A stretch of 38,073 nt of DNA from Actinomycetes bacterium (GCA_021801525.1 JAJYXW010000125.1:1-38073); one strand, 5' to 3'. Positions 7,837 to 17,281 are shown, numbered from the stretch's first letter. Notes: generated by a model not told the origin, from the letters alone. Made by a program: numbers and translations.

Positions 7837-9225
7837 TTATATGCCCTTGCCCGGGTTCAGGATCCCGAGTGGGTCGAGGGCGGCCTTGATCCGCCGTGAC
7901 ACCTCTAGCACGTCGTCTCCGAGCTGGGCGGCGAGCCACGGTCGCTTCAGGGTGCCGACGCCATGCTCGCCGGTGATGGTGCCCCCGAGGCTGAGCGCCA
8001 AGTCCATCACCTCCCCGAATGCGCGATCGGCCCGGGCGACGGAATCGGGGTCGGAGCGGTCGAAGACCACGAGGGGATGGAAGTTGCCATCCCCGGCATG
8101 TCCGATGGTGGCGATGGTGGTTGAATGCGCCTTCGCGACGGCCTCGATCCCTCCGAGGAGGTCGCCTATCCGGTCGAGAGGGACGCCTACGTCCTCTATC
8201 AGCACGGCCCCGAGCTTCTCCACGGCCGGTATGGCCATGCGCCGCGCGGCCATGAGATGCTCACCCTCGTCGGGGTCCGAGCTCCAGGCGACCTCGTTGG
8301 CGGAGTGGCACTCGCACGAGCGGATCATGGCGGCGACCTCTGCCTTGCCGGCCTCCCCGCCCGCGTCGGAGGCTCCGATCAGCATCGCCCCCGCACCGGT
8401 GTCCAGCCCCATGCGCGCTTGGCGCTCCACGGCGGCTATGGCGGTAGAGTCCATGAGCTCGAGCAAGGCCGGCCTCAGGCCGGAGCGGATATCGCTCACG
8501 GCGCGGCCTGCGGCGACCACGTCGGGGAAGAGAGCCACCATGGTGGTGGCCGGTTCGGGAAGGGGCCGGAGCCTGAGAGTCGCCTCCGTGACGACGCCGA
8601 GGGTCCCTTCGCTCCCGACGAATAGCCTCTTCAGGTCGTAGCCGGCCACGTCCTTGATGGTGCCGGCGCCCAGCCGTAGCGCTCGCCCGTCGGCCAGCAC
8701 CACTTCGAGGCCGAGGACGTAGTCGGACGTGATCCCGTACTTCGCGCAGCAGAGCCCGCCGGCGTTGGTGGCCACATTGCCGCCGATGGAGCAGATCTCG
8801 AAGCTCGATGGGTCCGGCGGGTACCAGAGCCCATGGGTCCGCGCGGCGGCCTTCACCTCTGCGTTCAGGGCACCGGGCTGCACCACGGCTATGCCCTTGG
8901 CCGGGTCGACCTCGATCGAGCACATCCGCTCGGTGCTCAGGGTGATCGCCCCGTCGATGGCGAGGGATCCCCCCGACAGGCCGGTTCCCGCTCCGCGGGT
9001 GACGACGGGCACGCGCGCGGCGCTCGCCCAGCGCAGCGTCGCCTGCACGTCGGCGGTGCAGGTGGCCCGTATCAGCGCGAGTGGCCTTCCTGCGACAGGG
9101 GCGTGGGAGCGGTCGAAGCGATATGCCTCCACGATCCCCGGGTCCACAACCATGGCTCCTGGCGGCAGCGAGGCGGCAAGAGCATCGAGCGGAGGCGCTG
9201 TGGAAGCCAGGGGGTGAGGAGCCAT
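7837..9225 (-). CDS. FAD-linked oxidase, glycolate/D-lactate dehydrogenase (GlcD) type
   Basis: Oxidises a 2-hydroxy acid, probably glycolate or D-lactate, to the 2-oxo acid. The FAD-binding type 4 domain shows VPVVTRGAGTGLSGG and SIGGNVATNAGG, with CAKYGITSDYVLGLEVVLADG after it. The C-terminal domain shows HAGDGNFHPL and ITGEHGVGTLKRPWL. The ATG at 9225 gives 462 aa, the usual length, with a weak GAGG upstream. A longer frame reaches further but would invade the promoter of the divergent efflux operon. No glcE, glcF or lactate permease is adjacent, so it acts alone here and the substrate is uncertain. Confidence 0.88.
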   Translation of the reverse strand: MAPHPLASTAPPLDALAASLPPGAMVVDPGIVEAYRFDRSHAPVAGRPLALIRATCTADVQATLRWASAARVPVVTRGAGTGLSGGSLAIDGAITLSTERMCSIEVDPAKGIAVVQPGALNAEVKAAARTHGLWYPPDPSSFEICSIGGNVATNAGGLCCAKYGITSDYVLGLEVVLADGRALRLGAGTIKDVAGYDLKRLFVGSEGTLGVVTEATLRLRPLPEPATTMVALFPDVVAAGRAVSDIRSGLRPALLELMDSTAIAAVERQARMGLDTGAGAMLIGASDAGGEAGKAEVAAMIRSCECHSANEVAWSSDPDEGEHLMAARRMAIPAVEKLGAVLIEDVGVPLDRIGDLLGGIEAVAKAHSTTIATIGHAGDGNFHPLVVFDRSDPDSVARADRAFGEVMDLALSLGGTITGEHGVGTLKRPWLAAQLGDDVLEVSRRIKAALDPLGILNPGKGI

Positions 9226-9384
9226 CGGCGCCTCGGGACCGGATTCCCCGGCGCGGGGGGCGTTCTTCCCTGATTTTCGGTCTTTCCTCACGGGAATCTC
9301 ATCTTCGCATGCTTGGGTGGTCGAGAGGCGCAGGACTCTGGCCGCTGCCTCGTATCGGGCCTGCAGAGGGAAAGGAGCTCGGGC

Positions 9385-11043
9385 ATGGGATCGACGAAGG
9401 GCGGCATCGTTCGCCGAGTGAACGCCGCAATGCTCGTGTTGCTGGCGGTGCTCGTGTTGGCAGGAGGTTCCGAGGCCTTCGCCGCGGGTTTCGGCCACGC
9501 GGGACGCCATGGCAAGCACGGGCACCACAAGGGTCAGGGCGTCACGGCGGTGGAGATCGCGACGGCTCGCTCGGGGAGCGCGCTGTCACAGCTCTCGCTG
9601 TCTGGCACCGTCGTGCCCAAGGCCACCCTCGACCTTTCGGCAGCCGGGCCAGGGCGTGTCAGCTCCGTCGATGTCACGCCGGGACAGACGCTCGGCGCCG
9701 GGCAGGTAGTGGCAGTGGTCACCAACCCGCTTGCCGGAGCCCAGGTGACGGCAGCACAGGCGGCGGTCGCTACTGCCCAGGCGAAGCTTCAGGCGGCGAC
9801 CCAGGCTGCGCAGGCGAACCTTGCCAAGGCCGAAGACGCCCTTGCAGCGGCGCGGAGCGTCTACAACGATGCGCAGGCGGCTGCGCAGGCGAACCAGCAG
9901 ATGGCTGTCGCGAGCGCTCGAGTCGGGGTTGCCAAGGCCCAGGCTGCCCTGGCTCAGGCCAACGCGACCGTCACCCAGGCCGAGGCCAGTGTCAGCCAGG
10001 CCGAGGCCGACCAGAACGACCAGAGCTCGAGTGACACCGACTCGAACAGCTCCGACGCCGCGGCGTTGCAGAGCGCGCAGGGAAACCTCGCCGTAGCCCA
10101 GGCAAACCAAGCTGCCGCAGTCGCCGGCCTCTCGGAGGCCCAGCTTTCCCTCTCCCAGGCGCAGTCCCCGCCACCGTCAGGCGCGCTGGCTCAGGCTCAG
10201 GCGGCGGTAACTCAGGCCGAGCTCGGAGTCAGCCAGGCGCAGGATGCTCTTTCGCCGGCCGGCACCGCTCCGCTCACCGACAGCGTGGCGCAGGCAGAAG
10301 ACCAGGCGGCGATCGTGCAGACGAGTGCGGGAGAGGGGACGATCGTCGCTCCCTTTGCCGGCACAGTAACGTCAGTGCCGGCGGTGGTGGGCCAGAACGT
10401 GGGAGCGGGCAGCGTGCTCGCCGTGGAGCAGGCGAGCCAGCTAACCCTTCAGGCGCCCCTTGCCCAGCAGGATCTGGCTCTCGCTCGTCCGGGCGAGCCT
10501 GTCACGATCAGCGTGCCGGGCGCACCCGCCACCCTCGCCGGCGACGTGGCAGGGGTGTCGGTCACCGGCAACCCGAGCTCGCTCAGCTTTACCGTCACGG
10601 TCACTCCGTCTAGCGAGCCGGCATGGCTCCTCGCGGGAGAGTCGGCCTCCATGGAGGTGACGACGCAGACCTTCTCGGCGGCTGTTCTCGTGCCGGCCGA
10701 TTCGGTCGTGTCCTTCAACGGCACCCCGCAGGTTTTCGAGCTGCAGGCCAACCACACGGTGAAGCTCGCGAGCGTCGAGCCGGGCATCACCGACGGCACT
10801 ACGACGATGGTGAGCGGGCTGCCTGCCGGGGCGAAGGTCGTCGCTGTCGGTCAGACCTACCTCGCCAACGGAGCGCGTGTCCGCGTTACCGGAACGGTGC
10901 CGGTTCCCCCGAGCGTCAGCGGCTCGGCGGTCGCCGGCCTGGCTAGCGCCACCTTGGTCACTCCGACAACCACGACCGGTGCGGGGAAGAAAGGGGCGGG
11001 TAAGGGTGGCGGCGCGGGCGCGGGTGGGCTCGGGGTGCCCTGA
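9385..11043 (+). CDS. RND efflux adaptor (membrane fusion protein)
   Basis: Periplasmic-adaptor homologue that would couple an RND pump to an exit path. The ATG at 9385 has AAAGGAG at 9372-9378; 552 aa. Residues 9-35 form a signal sequence ending SEAFAAG, followed by a His-rich segment (H38, H42, H45, H47, H48). The lipoyl/beta-barrel halves (TLDLSAAGPGRVSSVDVTPGQ and EGTIVAPFAGTVTSV) flank about 190 residues of Ala/Gln-rich coiled coil with a Ser/Asp-rich break. The tail is Gly/Lys-rich. The stop overlaps the pump start (TGATG). No outer-membrane TolC partner is encoded in the window, and a typical actinobacterium would not need one. Confidence 0.87.
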   Translation: MGSTKGGIVRRVNAAMLVLLAVLVLAGGSEAFAAGFGHAGRHGKHGHHKGQGVTAVEIATARSGSALSQLSLSGTVVPKATLDLSAAGPGRVSSVDVTPGQTLGAGQVVAVVTNPLAGAQVTAAQAAVATAQAKLQAATQAAQANLAKAEDALAAARSVYNDAQAAAQANQQMAVASARVGVAKAQAALAQANATVTQAEASVSQAEADQNDQSSSDTDSNSSDAAALQSAQGNLAVAQANQAAAVAGLSEAQLSLSQAQSPPPSGALAQAQAAVTQAELGVSQAQDALSPAGTAPLTDSVAQAEDQAAIVQTSAGEGTIVAPFAGTVTSVPAVVGQNVGAGSVLAVEQASQLTLQAPLAQQDLALARPGEPVTISVPGAPATLAGDVAGVSVTGNPSSLSFTVTVTPSSEPAWLLAGESASMEVTTQTFSAAVLVPADSVVSFNGTPQVFELQANHTVKLASVEPGITDGTTTMVSGLPAGAKVVAVGQTYLANGARVRVTGTVPVPPSVSGSAVAGLASATLVTPTTTTGAGKKGAGKGGGAGAGGLGVP

Positions 11044-14000
11044 TGGGGCGTTTCAACCTGACCGCCTTGTCGGTCCGCCGACCGATAACGATCCTCATGG
11101 TTATCGGCCTCTTCCTGGTGCTCGGGCTGGTTGCCTTCACCAAGTTGCCGGTGCGCCGCCTGCCGAACGTCAACTACCCCTTCGTCCGGGTGGCGATATC
11201 GGACCCGGGCACGAACGCAGCCACTGTCGCCCAGACGATCACTAGCCCCGTGGAGAAGGCCCTCTCGGCCGAGTCCGGCGTCGTCACCATGCTCGGCACC
11301 TCGTCCTCTGGCCGCTCGACCGTAGCCCTCGAGTTCGTCGGCGGTACCAACGTGGACCAGAAGGCGGCCAGCATCTCGCTCGCGCTGGAGAAGCTCGCTC
11401 GTTCCCTGCCGACGACGGCGAGCCCGCCAGCGATCCTGAAGGCGAACCCCAACGCGCTGCCGATGATGAACGTGGCCCTGTCGGGTCCGCTCGCCTCCTC
11501 CCAGCTGCTCGACCTCGCGACCAATCTGGTGGCGCCCACGCTGCAGGAGATCCCCGGGGTGGCCCAGGTGACCGTCGTCGGGGGGCGGGCATCGGTGGTG
11601 ACCGTGGACCTGCAGGCAAGCTCCCTGCAGGCATACGGGATCTCGATGGCACAGGTGGCCGGGGCGCTGCGCGCCGAGAACATCTCGTCGACCGGTGGGG
11701 TCACGGTGGTAGGCGACCACGAGCTGCTCGCGCGCGTCCATGGCGGTTACACCTCGGTTGCCCAGCTCGCGAGCGTCCCTGTGGCGGTGCGTCCCGGCGG
11801 GGATGTGCTCCTCGGGGACGTGGCGAGCATCAGCCAGGGGCTGGCCAAGGCGCAGTCCGCCGCCACGCTGAACGGCCGCACGGCGGTCGGCCTGGTGATT
11901 AGCGCCTCGTCGACCGCAAACTCGCTCCAGGTGGACTCCGCCATCCGCTCCGCGCTGGCGGGCCTGAGCAGGCAGCTCCCTCCCGGGGTAACGACCACGA
12001 TCACGGGCGACATCACGAACTACGTCCGAGCAGCGCTTCACAACGTCGAGCTGGACCTCTTCATCGGCATCTTCATCGCCGCGCTCATTCTCGCGGTCTT
12101 CCTGCACCGCCTCGCCAACACGCTCATCGTGATGCTCGCGATCCCGGTGTCGCTCATCGCGACCTTCGGGGCGATGTACTTCATGCACTTCAGTCTTGAC
12201 CTGATATCCCTGATGGCCCTGTCCCTGCTCATCGGCATTCTCGTCGACGACTCGATAGTGGTGCTCGAGAACATCCACCGGCATCGCGCCATGGGGAAGG
12301 ACCCGGGCGTGGCGGCGGTAGACGGGCGGATGGAGATCGGAGCGGCGGCCGTAGCGATAACGCTCACCGACGTGGTCGTATACCTGCCCGTCGCGTTCGT
12401 GTCGGGCAACGTCGGCCAGCTCTTCAGGGAGTTCGGCCTCACGATCGTCGCGGCAACTCTCTTCTCGCTGTTCGTGTCCTACACCCTCACCCCCATGCTC
12501 GCGGCGCACTGGACCGGAAGGGAGCAAGAGGCCCGCACTGGGCCCCTGGCCCGCTTCGGCCGGTACTTCGGGCGGCACTTCGACGCGGGGTTCGACCGGA
12601 TGCGCGGATGGTACCGCCACTTGATCGCGTGGGCGCTTCGCCACCGCGTGGTCGTGACGGGGGTCGCCGTGCTGGCTGCGCTCGGCAGCCTAGGGATCAT
12701 CCGCTCGGGGGTGCTGCCCACCACGTTCGTGCCGCCGGAAGACAACGGCGTTCTCACCGTGAACGGCACGCTTCCTCCGGGGACGCCGCTCGCCAGCGAC
12801 CAAGCCACACTCGCCAGCTTCTCCGGGCGCCTGCAGCACCTGCCCGGAGTGAAGGACGTGTTCGTCTCCGCCGGCTACAGCGGCGGCAGCGGGGCCGCGT
12901 TCAACCTCGGCCAGATCACGCTCGACCTCGGACCGAAGGGAACGCGCCCTCCGATCAGGGAGTACGTGAAGCGGGTGGCGAAGATCGCGAGGCGCTACCC
13001 TGGCCTGACCGCTCACGGCCACGTCCAGAACCCCTTCATTGCAAGCGGTGCGCGTGCGGCGAGCATCGAGGTGCTGGGCCCGGACCTGACCAGCCTAAGC
13101 CGGATGGCCACTGAGATAGCCGCCGCGCTGGCGCATGATCCCGCCGTGTCGCAGGTGTCCACCTCGGTGCCGGCTGCGACCCCCGAGCTCTCCATCAACG
13201 TCGACCATGCGGAGGCCGCATACCTCGGCGTGAGTACCTCCGCGATCGGATCGGCTGTGGCGGACAGCCTCGGCGGGGTCGTCGTACCGCCCCTTGTGGT
13301 GTCCCCGACGGCACCGGTCGACCCAATCCAGCTCAGCCTGAATGGGGGGGCGAAGCTCACCCCCGCTCAGGTGGAGGCGATCCCGATCCCTGCGGCTCAC
13401 GGCACCGTCCCGCTCTCGAGCGTCGCGACCCTGAGCGAGGTGCCCGGTCCGGCCAAGATCACCCAGGTCAACCGGGAGTACGCGGTCTCGGTATCGGCGT
13501 CGAGCCCTACGGGCAACTCCGGGCCGGCTACGGCCGCGTTGCTCGCAGCCGCCAAGCAGGTGGGCTTGCCGACGGGCTACTCGATCCAGGTCGCGGGCCA
13601 GGCACTCGCCCAGCAGCGTGCGTTCGGGCCGCTGCTCCAGGCGCTCGCTTTGTCGGTGCTGCTCATCTACATGCTGCTGGCTGCCCTGTACGAGTCGCTC
13701 CTCGACCCCCTGTCGGTGATGCTCGCCGTGCCGCTCGCGACGGTGGGGGCTCTCGGGCTGTTGTGGGCCTCGCACCTGCCGATATCCATCTTCGCCCTGC
13801 TCGCGATGATCATGCTCGTCGGCATCGTCTCGAAGAACTCCATCCTCCTCATCGACTACGCGAAGACTCTCCGCAAGCGTGGCATCCCGCGCACACAGGC
13901 GATCATCGAGTCTGGGGCCACGAGGATCCGCCCGATACTCATGACCACCGCCACCATGATCGGCGCGATGCTCCCGCTCGCGCTCGGCACCGGCTCCGGC

Positions 14001-14219
14001 GCGTCGGAGCGCATGCCGATCGGCACAGTACTGATCGGCGGCCTCGCTTCCTCGACGCTGCTCACCCTGCTCGTCGTGCCCGTGCTCTATAGCCTCGTCG
14101 ACGACACCTCGGTGTTTTTCCGGCGCATCGCCGCGCGCATCGCCGGGCGCCCGGTCGAGCTTCCCTACCTGCAGCGGCCTTATTCACCAGCGAGCAGTTC
14201 CCTACCGGGAACATCCTGA
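11043..14219 (+). CDS. RND multidrug efflux transporter, AcrB/MdtB (HAE1) type
   Basis: Proton-driven export pump of 1058 aa, the full family length with two repeats of six membrane helices. It starts NLTALSVRRPITILMVIG as in AcrB relatives. Proton-relay residues are intact: D402 and D403 in GILVDDSIVVLENIHRH and K931 in GIVSKNSILLIDYAKTLRK. The DD motif favours the HAE1 (drug/lipophile) type over heavy-metal HME pumps. The two large extracytoplasmic loops are present. It is translationally coupled to the adaptor and followed after 20 nt by a lipoprotein. Tripartite RND pumps are typical of diderms, so its presence in an apparently monoderm lineage is notable. Confidence 0.93.
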   Translation: MGRFNLTALSVRRPITILMVIGLFLVLGLVAFTKLPVRRLPNVNYPFVRVAISDPGTNAATVAQTITSPVEKALSAESGVVTMLGTSSSGRSTVALEFVGGTNVDQKAASISLALEKLARSLPTTASPPAILKANPNALPMMNVALSGPLASSQLLDLATNLVAPTLQEIPGVAQVTVVGGRASVVTVDLQASSLQAYGISMAQVAGALRAENISSTGGVTVVGDHELLARVHGGYTSVAQLASVPVAVRPGGDVLLGDVASISQGLAKAQSAATLNGRTAVGLVISASSTANSLQVDSAIRSALAGLSRQLPPGVTTTITGDITNYVRAALHNVELDLFIGIFIAALILAVFLHRLANTLIVMLAIPVSLIATFGAMYFMHFSLDLISLMALSLLIGILVDDSIVVLENIHRHRAMGKDPGVAAVDGRMEIGAAAVAITLTDVVVYLPVAFVSGNVGQLFREFGLTIVAATLFSLFVSYTLTPMLAAHWTGREQEARTGPLARFGRYFGRHFDAGFDRMRGWYRHLIAWALRHRVVVTGVAVLAALGSLGIIRSGVLPTTFVPPEDNGVLTVNGTLPPGTPLASDQATLASFSGRLQHLPGVKDVFVSAGYSGGSGAAFNLGQITLDLGPKGTRPPIREYVKRVAKIARRYPGLTAHGHVQNPFIASGARAASIEVLGPDLTSLSRMATEIAAALAHDPAVSQVSTSVPAATPELSINVDHAEAAYLGVSTSAIGSAVADSLGGVVVPPLVVSPTAPVDPIQLSLNGGAKLTPAQVEAIPIPAAHGTVPLSSVATLSEVPGPAKITQVNREYAVSVSASSPTGNSGPATAALLAAAKQVGLPTGYSIQVAGQALAQQRAFGPLLQALALSVLLIYMLLAALYESLLDPLSVMLAVPLATVGALGLLWASHLPISIFALLAMIMLVGIVSKNSILLIDYAKTLRKRGIPRTQAIIESGATRIRPILMTTATMIGAMLPLALGTGSGASERMPIGTVLIGGLASSTLLTLLVVPVLYSLVDDTSVFFRRIAARIAGRPVELPYLQRPYSPASSSLPGTS

Positions 14220-14239
14220 TCCACGAGAGAAGGGACACC

Positions 14240-14869
14240 ATGACCAACCCGACAACGACCATCGCTCCCAGGCGCTCCTCGAAACGCCTGAGGAGCCTGT
14301 CCGTCCGAGCCGCCGCGCTGGGCGGGATCGCGCTCCTTGCAGCGGCATGCTCCTCGGGGACCACCACCGCGCCGGCTCCTTCGGCACACTCGAAGAGCCA
14401 CAAGCAGCACGGTCGTGCGGCAACCGGCGTGGTGAGCGCGCTGAGCCCCGGCTCGCTCACGCTCGAGACCAAGGGTGCGGGCGTGAGCATCGTCCTCGGC
14501 ACTGCCACCAAGTACCGCGAAGCGGGACACAGCGTTACCGAGTCGGCTCTCGCCACCGGCGAGCACGTGCACGTTCGCCTCGAGGCCCACGCCAGCACAC
14601 CTACGGCGAGAGTGGTGCTGATCCTGCCTCCCACGTTCAGCGGGACTGTGAGCGGGCTCGGCTCCGGGGGCTTCACTCTTTCGGGCGCGGGCGGCGCCAC
14701 CCGCAGCGTCACTACGACCTCGGCGACGAAGTACCGCTCGGGGAAGACCGTCCTTGCGGCGAGCGCGCTCCACGACGGAGAGCATGTCCGCGTGACCGGC
14801 CAGGTCGTAGCGGGCGGTGGGCTCCAGGCTGCGACCATCGCGATCCTGGCAGCCAAGAGGAAGAGCTGA
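14240..14869 (+). CDS. Secreted lipoprotein with two DUF5666-like repeats
   Basis: 209 aa with GAGAGAAGGGA ahead of ATG 14240. An Arg-rich N-region and a hydrophobic stretch lead to the lipobox LLAAAC (C37), so it is probably anchored to the outer face of the membrane. The first mature residues are His/Ser-rich (SAHSKSHKQH). Two repeats of about 65 residues follow, each with GxVSxLxxGxxTL, an ATKYR motif and L(A/H)xGEHV(H/R)V, as in DUF5666/OB-like proteins. It is the third gene of the efflux operon, so it probably assists or senses the exported compound. Function is inferred from context only. Confidence 0.8.
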   Translation: MTNPTTTIAPRRSSKRLRSLSVRAAALGGIALLAAACSSGTTTAPAPSAHSKSHKQHGRAATGVVSALSPGSLTLETKGAGVSIVLGTATKYREAGHSVTESALATGEHVHVRLEAHASTPTARVVLILPPTFSGTVSGLGSGGFTLSGAGGATRSVTTTSATKYRSGKTVLAASALHDGEHVRVTGQVVAGGGLQAATIAILAAKRKS

Positions 14870-14940
14870 CTCTGCTGGGCCTACGAGCGGTGCTTGGCTT
14901 GGATCTGTCGGCTGCACGGTAGCCTGCGATCCGGCTCGTC

Positions 14941-15045
14941 AGGATCTGGCCACCAGGTAGGCAGGATCGAGCCACCATGCAGGCAGGATCGAGCCACTAT
15001 GCAGGCGGTCAGGATCAGGCCATGTGTGGATCGGGCCACGTGAGG
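14941..15045 (+). repeat. 22-bp tandem repeats upstream of the response regulator
   Basis: Units at 14941-14962, 14963-14984 and 14985-15006 share AGGATCGAGCCACCATGCAG with a few changes. Two more decayed copies follow at about 15011-15026 and 15027-15045. The array fills most of the 183-nt gap between lipoprotein and regulator and reaches the ribosome binding site. A 22-bp period (two helical turns) would place any bound protein on one DNA face. Confidence 0.85.
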
Positions 15046-15052
15046 AGCGGTT

Positions 15053-15748
15053 ATGGGGGTTTCCGACAGCGGGTCGCATGTGCTGCTGGTCGACGACGAC
15101 GCGAGCGTGCGGCGCGCGCTCGAGCGAGCGCTCGTCCTCCACGGATTCGAGGTGGAGGCCGCGGCCAGCGGCGCCGACGCGTTGCGGATGCTTGCGATCC
15201 GCGCTCCCGACGTCATGGTGCTCGACGTGTCGATGCCCGAGGTCGACGGGATGGAGGTGTGCCGGAGGCTGCGGGCTGCGGGCGACATGACGCCTGTGCT
15301 GATGCTGACTGCTCGCGACAGCGTTGGTGACAGGGTGGCTGGGCTCGATGCGGGCGCTGACGACTACCTGCTCAAACCCTTCGCCCTGGACGAGCTGCTC
15401 GCCCGCTTGCGCGCCCTGCTCAGGCGCGCCGGTCCTGCGGAGGCCAACGTGGTGCTCCGGTACGCCGACTTGCAGCTCGACCCCGGCACCCGGGTGGTCA
15501 AGCGCGGCGACAGGGAGATGGAGCTCACCCGAACGGAGTTCTCGTTGCTGGAGCTGTTCATGCGCCACCCCGGCCAGGTGCTCACCCGGGAGGTCATCTC
15601 CGCGGACGTCTGGGGATATGACTTCGGCCCGGCGTCGAACTCCCTCGACGTGTACGTGGGATACCTGCGGCGCAAGACCGAGGCTGGTGGAGAGCCGAGG
15701 CTCGTCCAGACCGTTCGGGGTGTCGGCTACGTGCTGCGCGACCGCTGA
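15053..15748 (+). CDS. OmpR/PhoB-family response regulator
   Basis: 231 aa. The receiver domain (residues 8-122) has the acidic cluster LLVDDD, phospho-acceptor D58 in [14 protein letters not shown], the LTAR threonine and K108 in LLKPF. The C-terminal winged helix (about 135-231) contains [23 protein letters not shown] and ends [13 protein letters not shown]. The closest pattern is the MprA/TrcR group of actinobacteria. GAGGAGCGG precedes ATG 15053. The kinase follows after about 100 nt. The pair probably controls the upstream efflux operon, possibly through the adjacent 22-bp repeats. Confidence 0.92.
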   Translation: MGVSDSGSHVLLVDDDASVRRALERALVLHGFEVEAAASGADALRMLAIRAPDVMVLDVSMPEVDGMEVCRRLRAAGDMTPVLMLTARDSVGDRVAGLDAGADDYLLKPFALDELLARLRALLRRAGPAEANVVLRYADLQLDPGTRVVKRGDREMELTRTEFSLLELFMRHPGQVLTREVISADVWGYDFGPASNSLDVYVGYLRRKTEAGGEPRLVQTVRGVGYVLRDR

Positions 15749-15847
15749 GGGGATGAGGCCATCTCGAGATCGAGCAGTGAGCGCCTGACGCCCAAGCGAA
15801 GCGAGGCGAGCGATGCCCCCGAGCGGCGGGCATGGCTCAGGCTCGGC

Positions 15848-17281
15848 GTGCGGTCGCGGGTTGCCCTCGTGGCGGCGGTCGCGGTTGCAGCGGGAGTGGT
15901 CCTCTCCTCTGGCGTGGTCTACGTGGTCGTTCGCCACGACCTGCTCAGCCGGGTCGACGGTGCGCTGGAGCGCCATGCGGGCTTGCTCGAGCAGCGCCGC
16001 GCAAAGCACGGGCTGATCGAGGCGATCCAAGCACCCAGGCATGTTCCCGCGGAGCTGCCGTCTGCGCCGGTCCTGGCACAGGTGGTCACAGATCGGGGCA
16101 GGGTGGTCGCGAGCGAGCAAGCCGGCCTGCGGTTGCCCGTGGGACCCGGGGTGTTGCGCGTCGCCGCAGGGCGCGCTCGCCCGTACTTCGCAGATCTCAC
16201 CGTGACGGGCACGTCGGTGCGGATGCTCGTGACCGGCTTCGGTCCTCACCTGGCGCTAGAGGTCATCCGACCGGTCACGGACCTCGACGCGGAGCTGGAG
16301 CGCTTGGCGGCGGTGCTCATCGTGACCAGCGCTGCCGGCGTTATCCTGGCGCTGCTGCTCGGGGCCGGAGTTGCCGGGCTGGCTCTCCGACCGGTACGGC
16401 GACTCACGGAGGCTGCCGAGGCCGTCGCGAGCACTCGCGACCTTGCCCAGGAGATCCCCGTTGAAGGCCGAGGCGAGCTTGCCCGCCTGGCCGCGAGCAT
16501 CAACACCATGCTCGAGGCCCTCGACTCCTCCCAGCGAGCCCAGCGCCAGCTCGTCGCAGATGCGTCGCACGAGCTGCGCACCCCTCTCACGAGCCTCCGC
16601 ACGAACGTGGAGGTCCTGGCGGAGGAGCACGCCCTCGACGCGGAGTCCAGGCAGCAGCTCCTCGCAGACCTGGCCGCCCAGTTCGACGTGTTGAGCGCGC
16701 TGCTGGCAGACCTGGTCGAGCTGGCCCGCCAGGACGATCCGGGCGCGGTGCTTGCTCCGGCCCAGGTGGTCGCGCTCGACGAGGTGGTAGGAGAAGCGCT
16801 GCGGCGTTCTCAGCTCCACCATCCCGAGGTGCGCTTCGTCAGCGTTGCCACATCCGCCACACCCGTCATGGTCGTCGGCGTCGCCGCCGACCTCGAGCGA
16901 GCGATAGTCAACCTGCTCGACAACGCGGCGAAGTGGAGCCCCGAAGGAGGCACCGTCGAGGTGTCGGTCTCGGCAGGAGCGCCGGATCCCGGGCGCGATG
17001 CCCATGAAGCGCAAGGCCGCAGCACTACGCACGACGCTGTCGTAATCGTCCGCGACCAGGGTCCGGGCATCGGCCCCGAGGACCGTCCACATGTGTTCGA
17101 CCGCTTCTACCGTGCTCGCAGTACTTCCCAGGTGCCGGGCTCGGGCCTCGGGCTCGCCATCGTGCGGCGCATAGTCGAAGCTCACGGAGGGAGCGTGCAG
17201 GTCGAGGGCGAGTCCGGCGAGGGGACTTCGATGGTGGTGAAGCTCCCGTGTGCCGGAGGAGAACATGCCAGCCCTGCCTGA
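15848..17281 (+). CDS. Sensor histidine kinase
   Basis: 477 aa from GTG 15848. The frame is open further upstream but offers no better start. A membrane helix at about 5-29, an extracytoplasmic sensor of about 120 residues, a second helix at 153-178, HAMP (179-230), HisKA with phospho-His H241 in DASHELRTPLTSL, and HATPase with N-box NLLDNAAKWSPEGG and G-boxes DQGPGIG and GSGLGLAIVRRIVEAHGG. This is a complete MprB-like kinase and the cognate of the regulator before it. The signal sensed is unknown; the efflux context suggests an envelope-active compound. Confidence 0.92.
   Translation: MRSRVALVAAVAVAAGVVLSSGVVYVVVRHDLLSRVDGALERHAGLLEQRRAKHGLIEAIQAPRHVPAELPSAPVLAQVVTDRGRVVASEQAGLRLPVGPGVLRVAAGRARPYFADLTVTGTSVRMLVTGFGPHLALEVIRPVTDLDAELERLAAVLIVTSAAGVILALLLGAGVAGLALRPVRRLTEAAEAVASTRDLAQEIPVEGRGELARLAASINTMLEALDSSQRAQRQLVADASHELRTPLTSLRTNVEVLAEEHALDAESRQQLLADLAAQFDVLSALLADLVELARQDDPGAVLAPAQVVALDEVVGEALRRSQLHHPEVRFVSVATSATPVMVVGVAADLERAIVNLLDNAAKWSPEGGTVEVSVSAGAPDPGRDAHEAQGRSTTHDAVVIVRDQGPGIGPEDRPHVFDRFYRARSTSQVPGSGLGLAIVRRIVEAHGGSVQVEGESGEGTSMVVKLPCAGGEHASPA

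Noticed and set aside
7757..7939. Longer N-terminus for the secreted protein
   Set aside because: It would overlap the 3' end of the GlcD-type gene by about 100 bp and place a basic, Pro-rich stretch ahead of the signal sequence. GTG 7756 is preferred.
9226..9528. Longer N-terminus for the GlcD-type oxidase
   Set aside because: The extra residues are His/Arg-rich, lack family similarity and would cover the promoter region and start of the divergent adaptor gene.
10857..12644. Very long open frame on the minus strand opposite the efflux genes
   Set aside because: It is the antisense shadow of the adaptor and RND pump genes, whose frames have clear domains. Its translation is Arg/His/Glu-rich with no motif.
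14941..15045. CRISPR array
   Set aside because: The units are contiguous tandem copies of 22 bp with no unique spacers and no cas genes. The same holds for all the other arrays in the window.
14939..16249. Minus-strand open frame covering the response regulator and part of the kinase
   Set aside because: Antisense to two well-supported genes. It has no recognisable domain and its N-terminal part reads through the start of the kinase gene.
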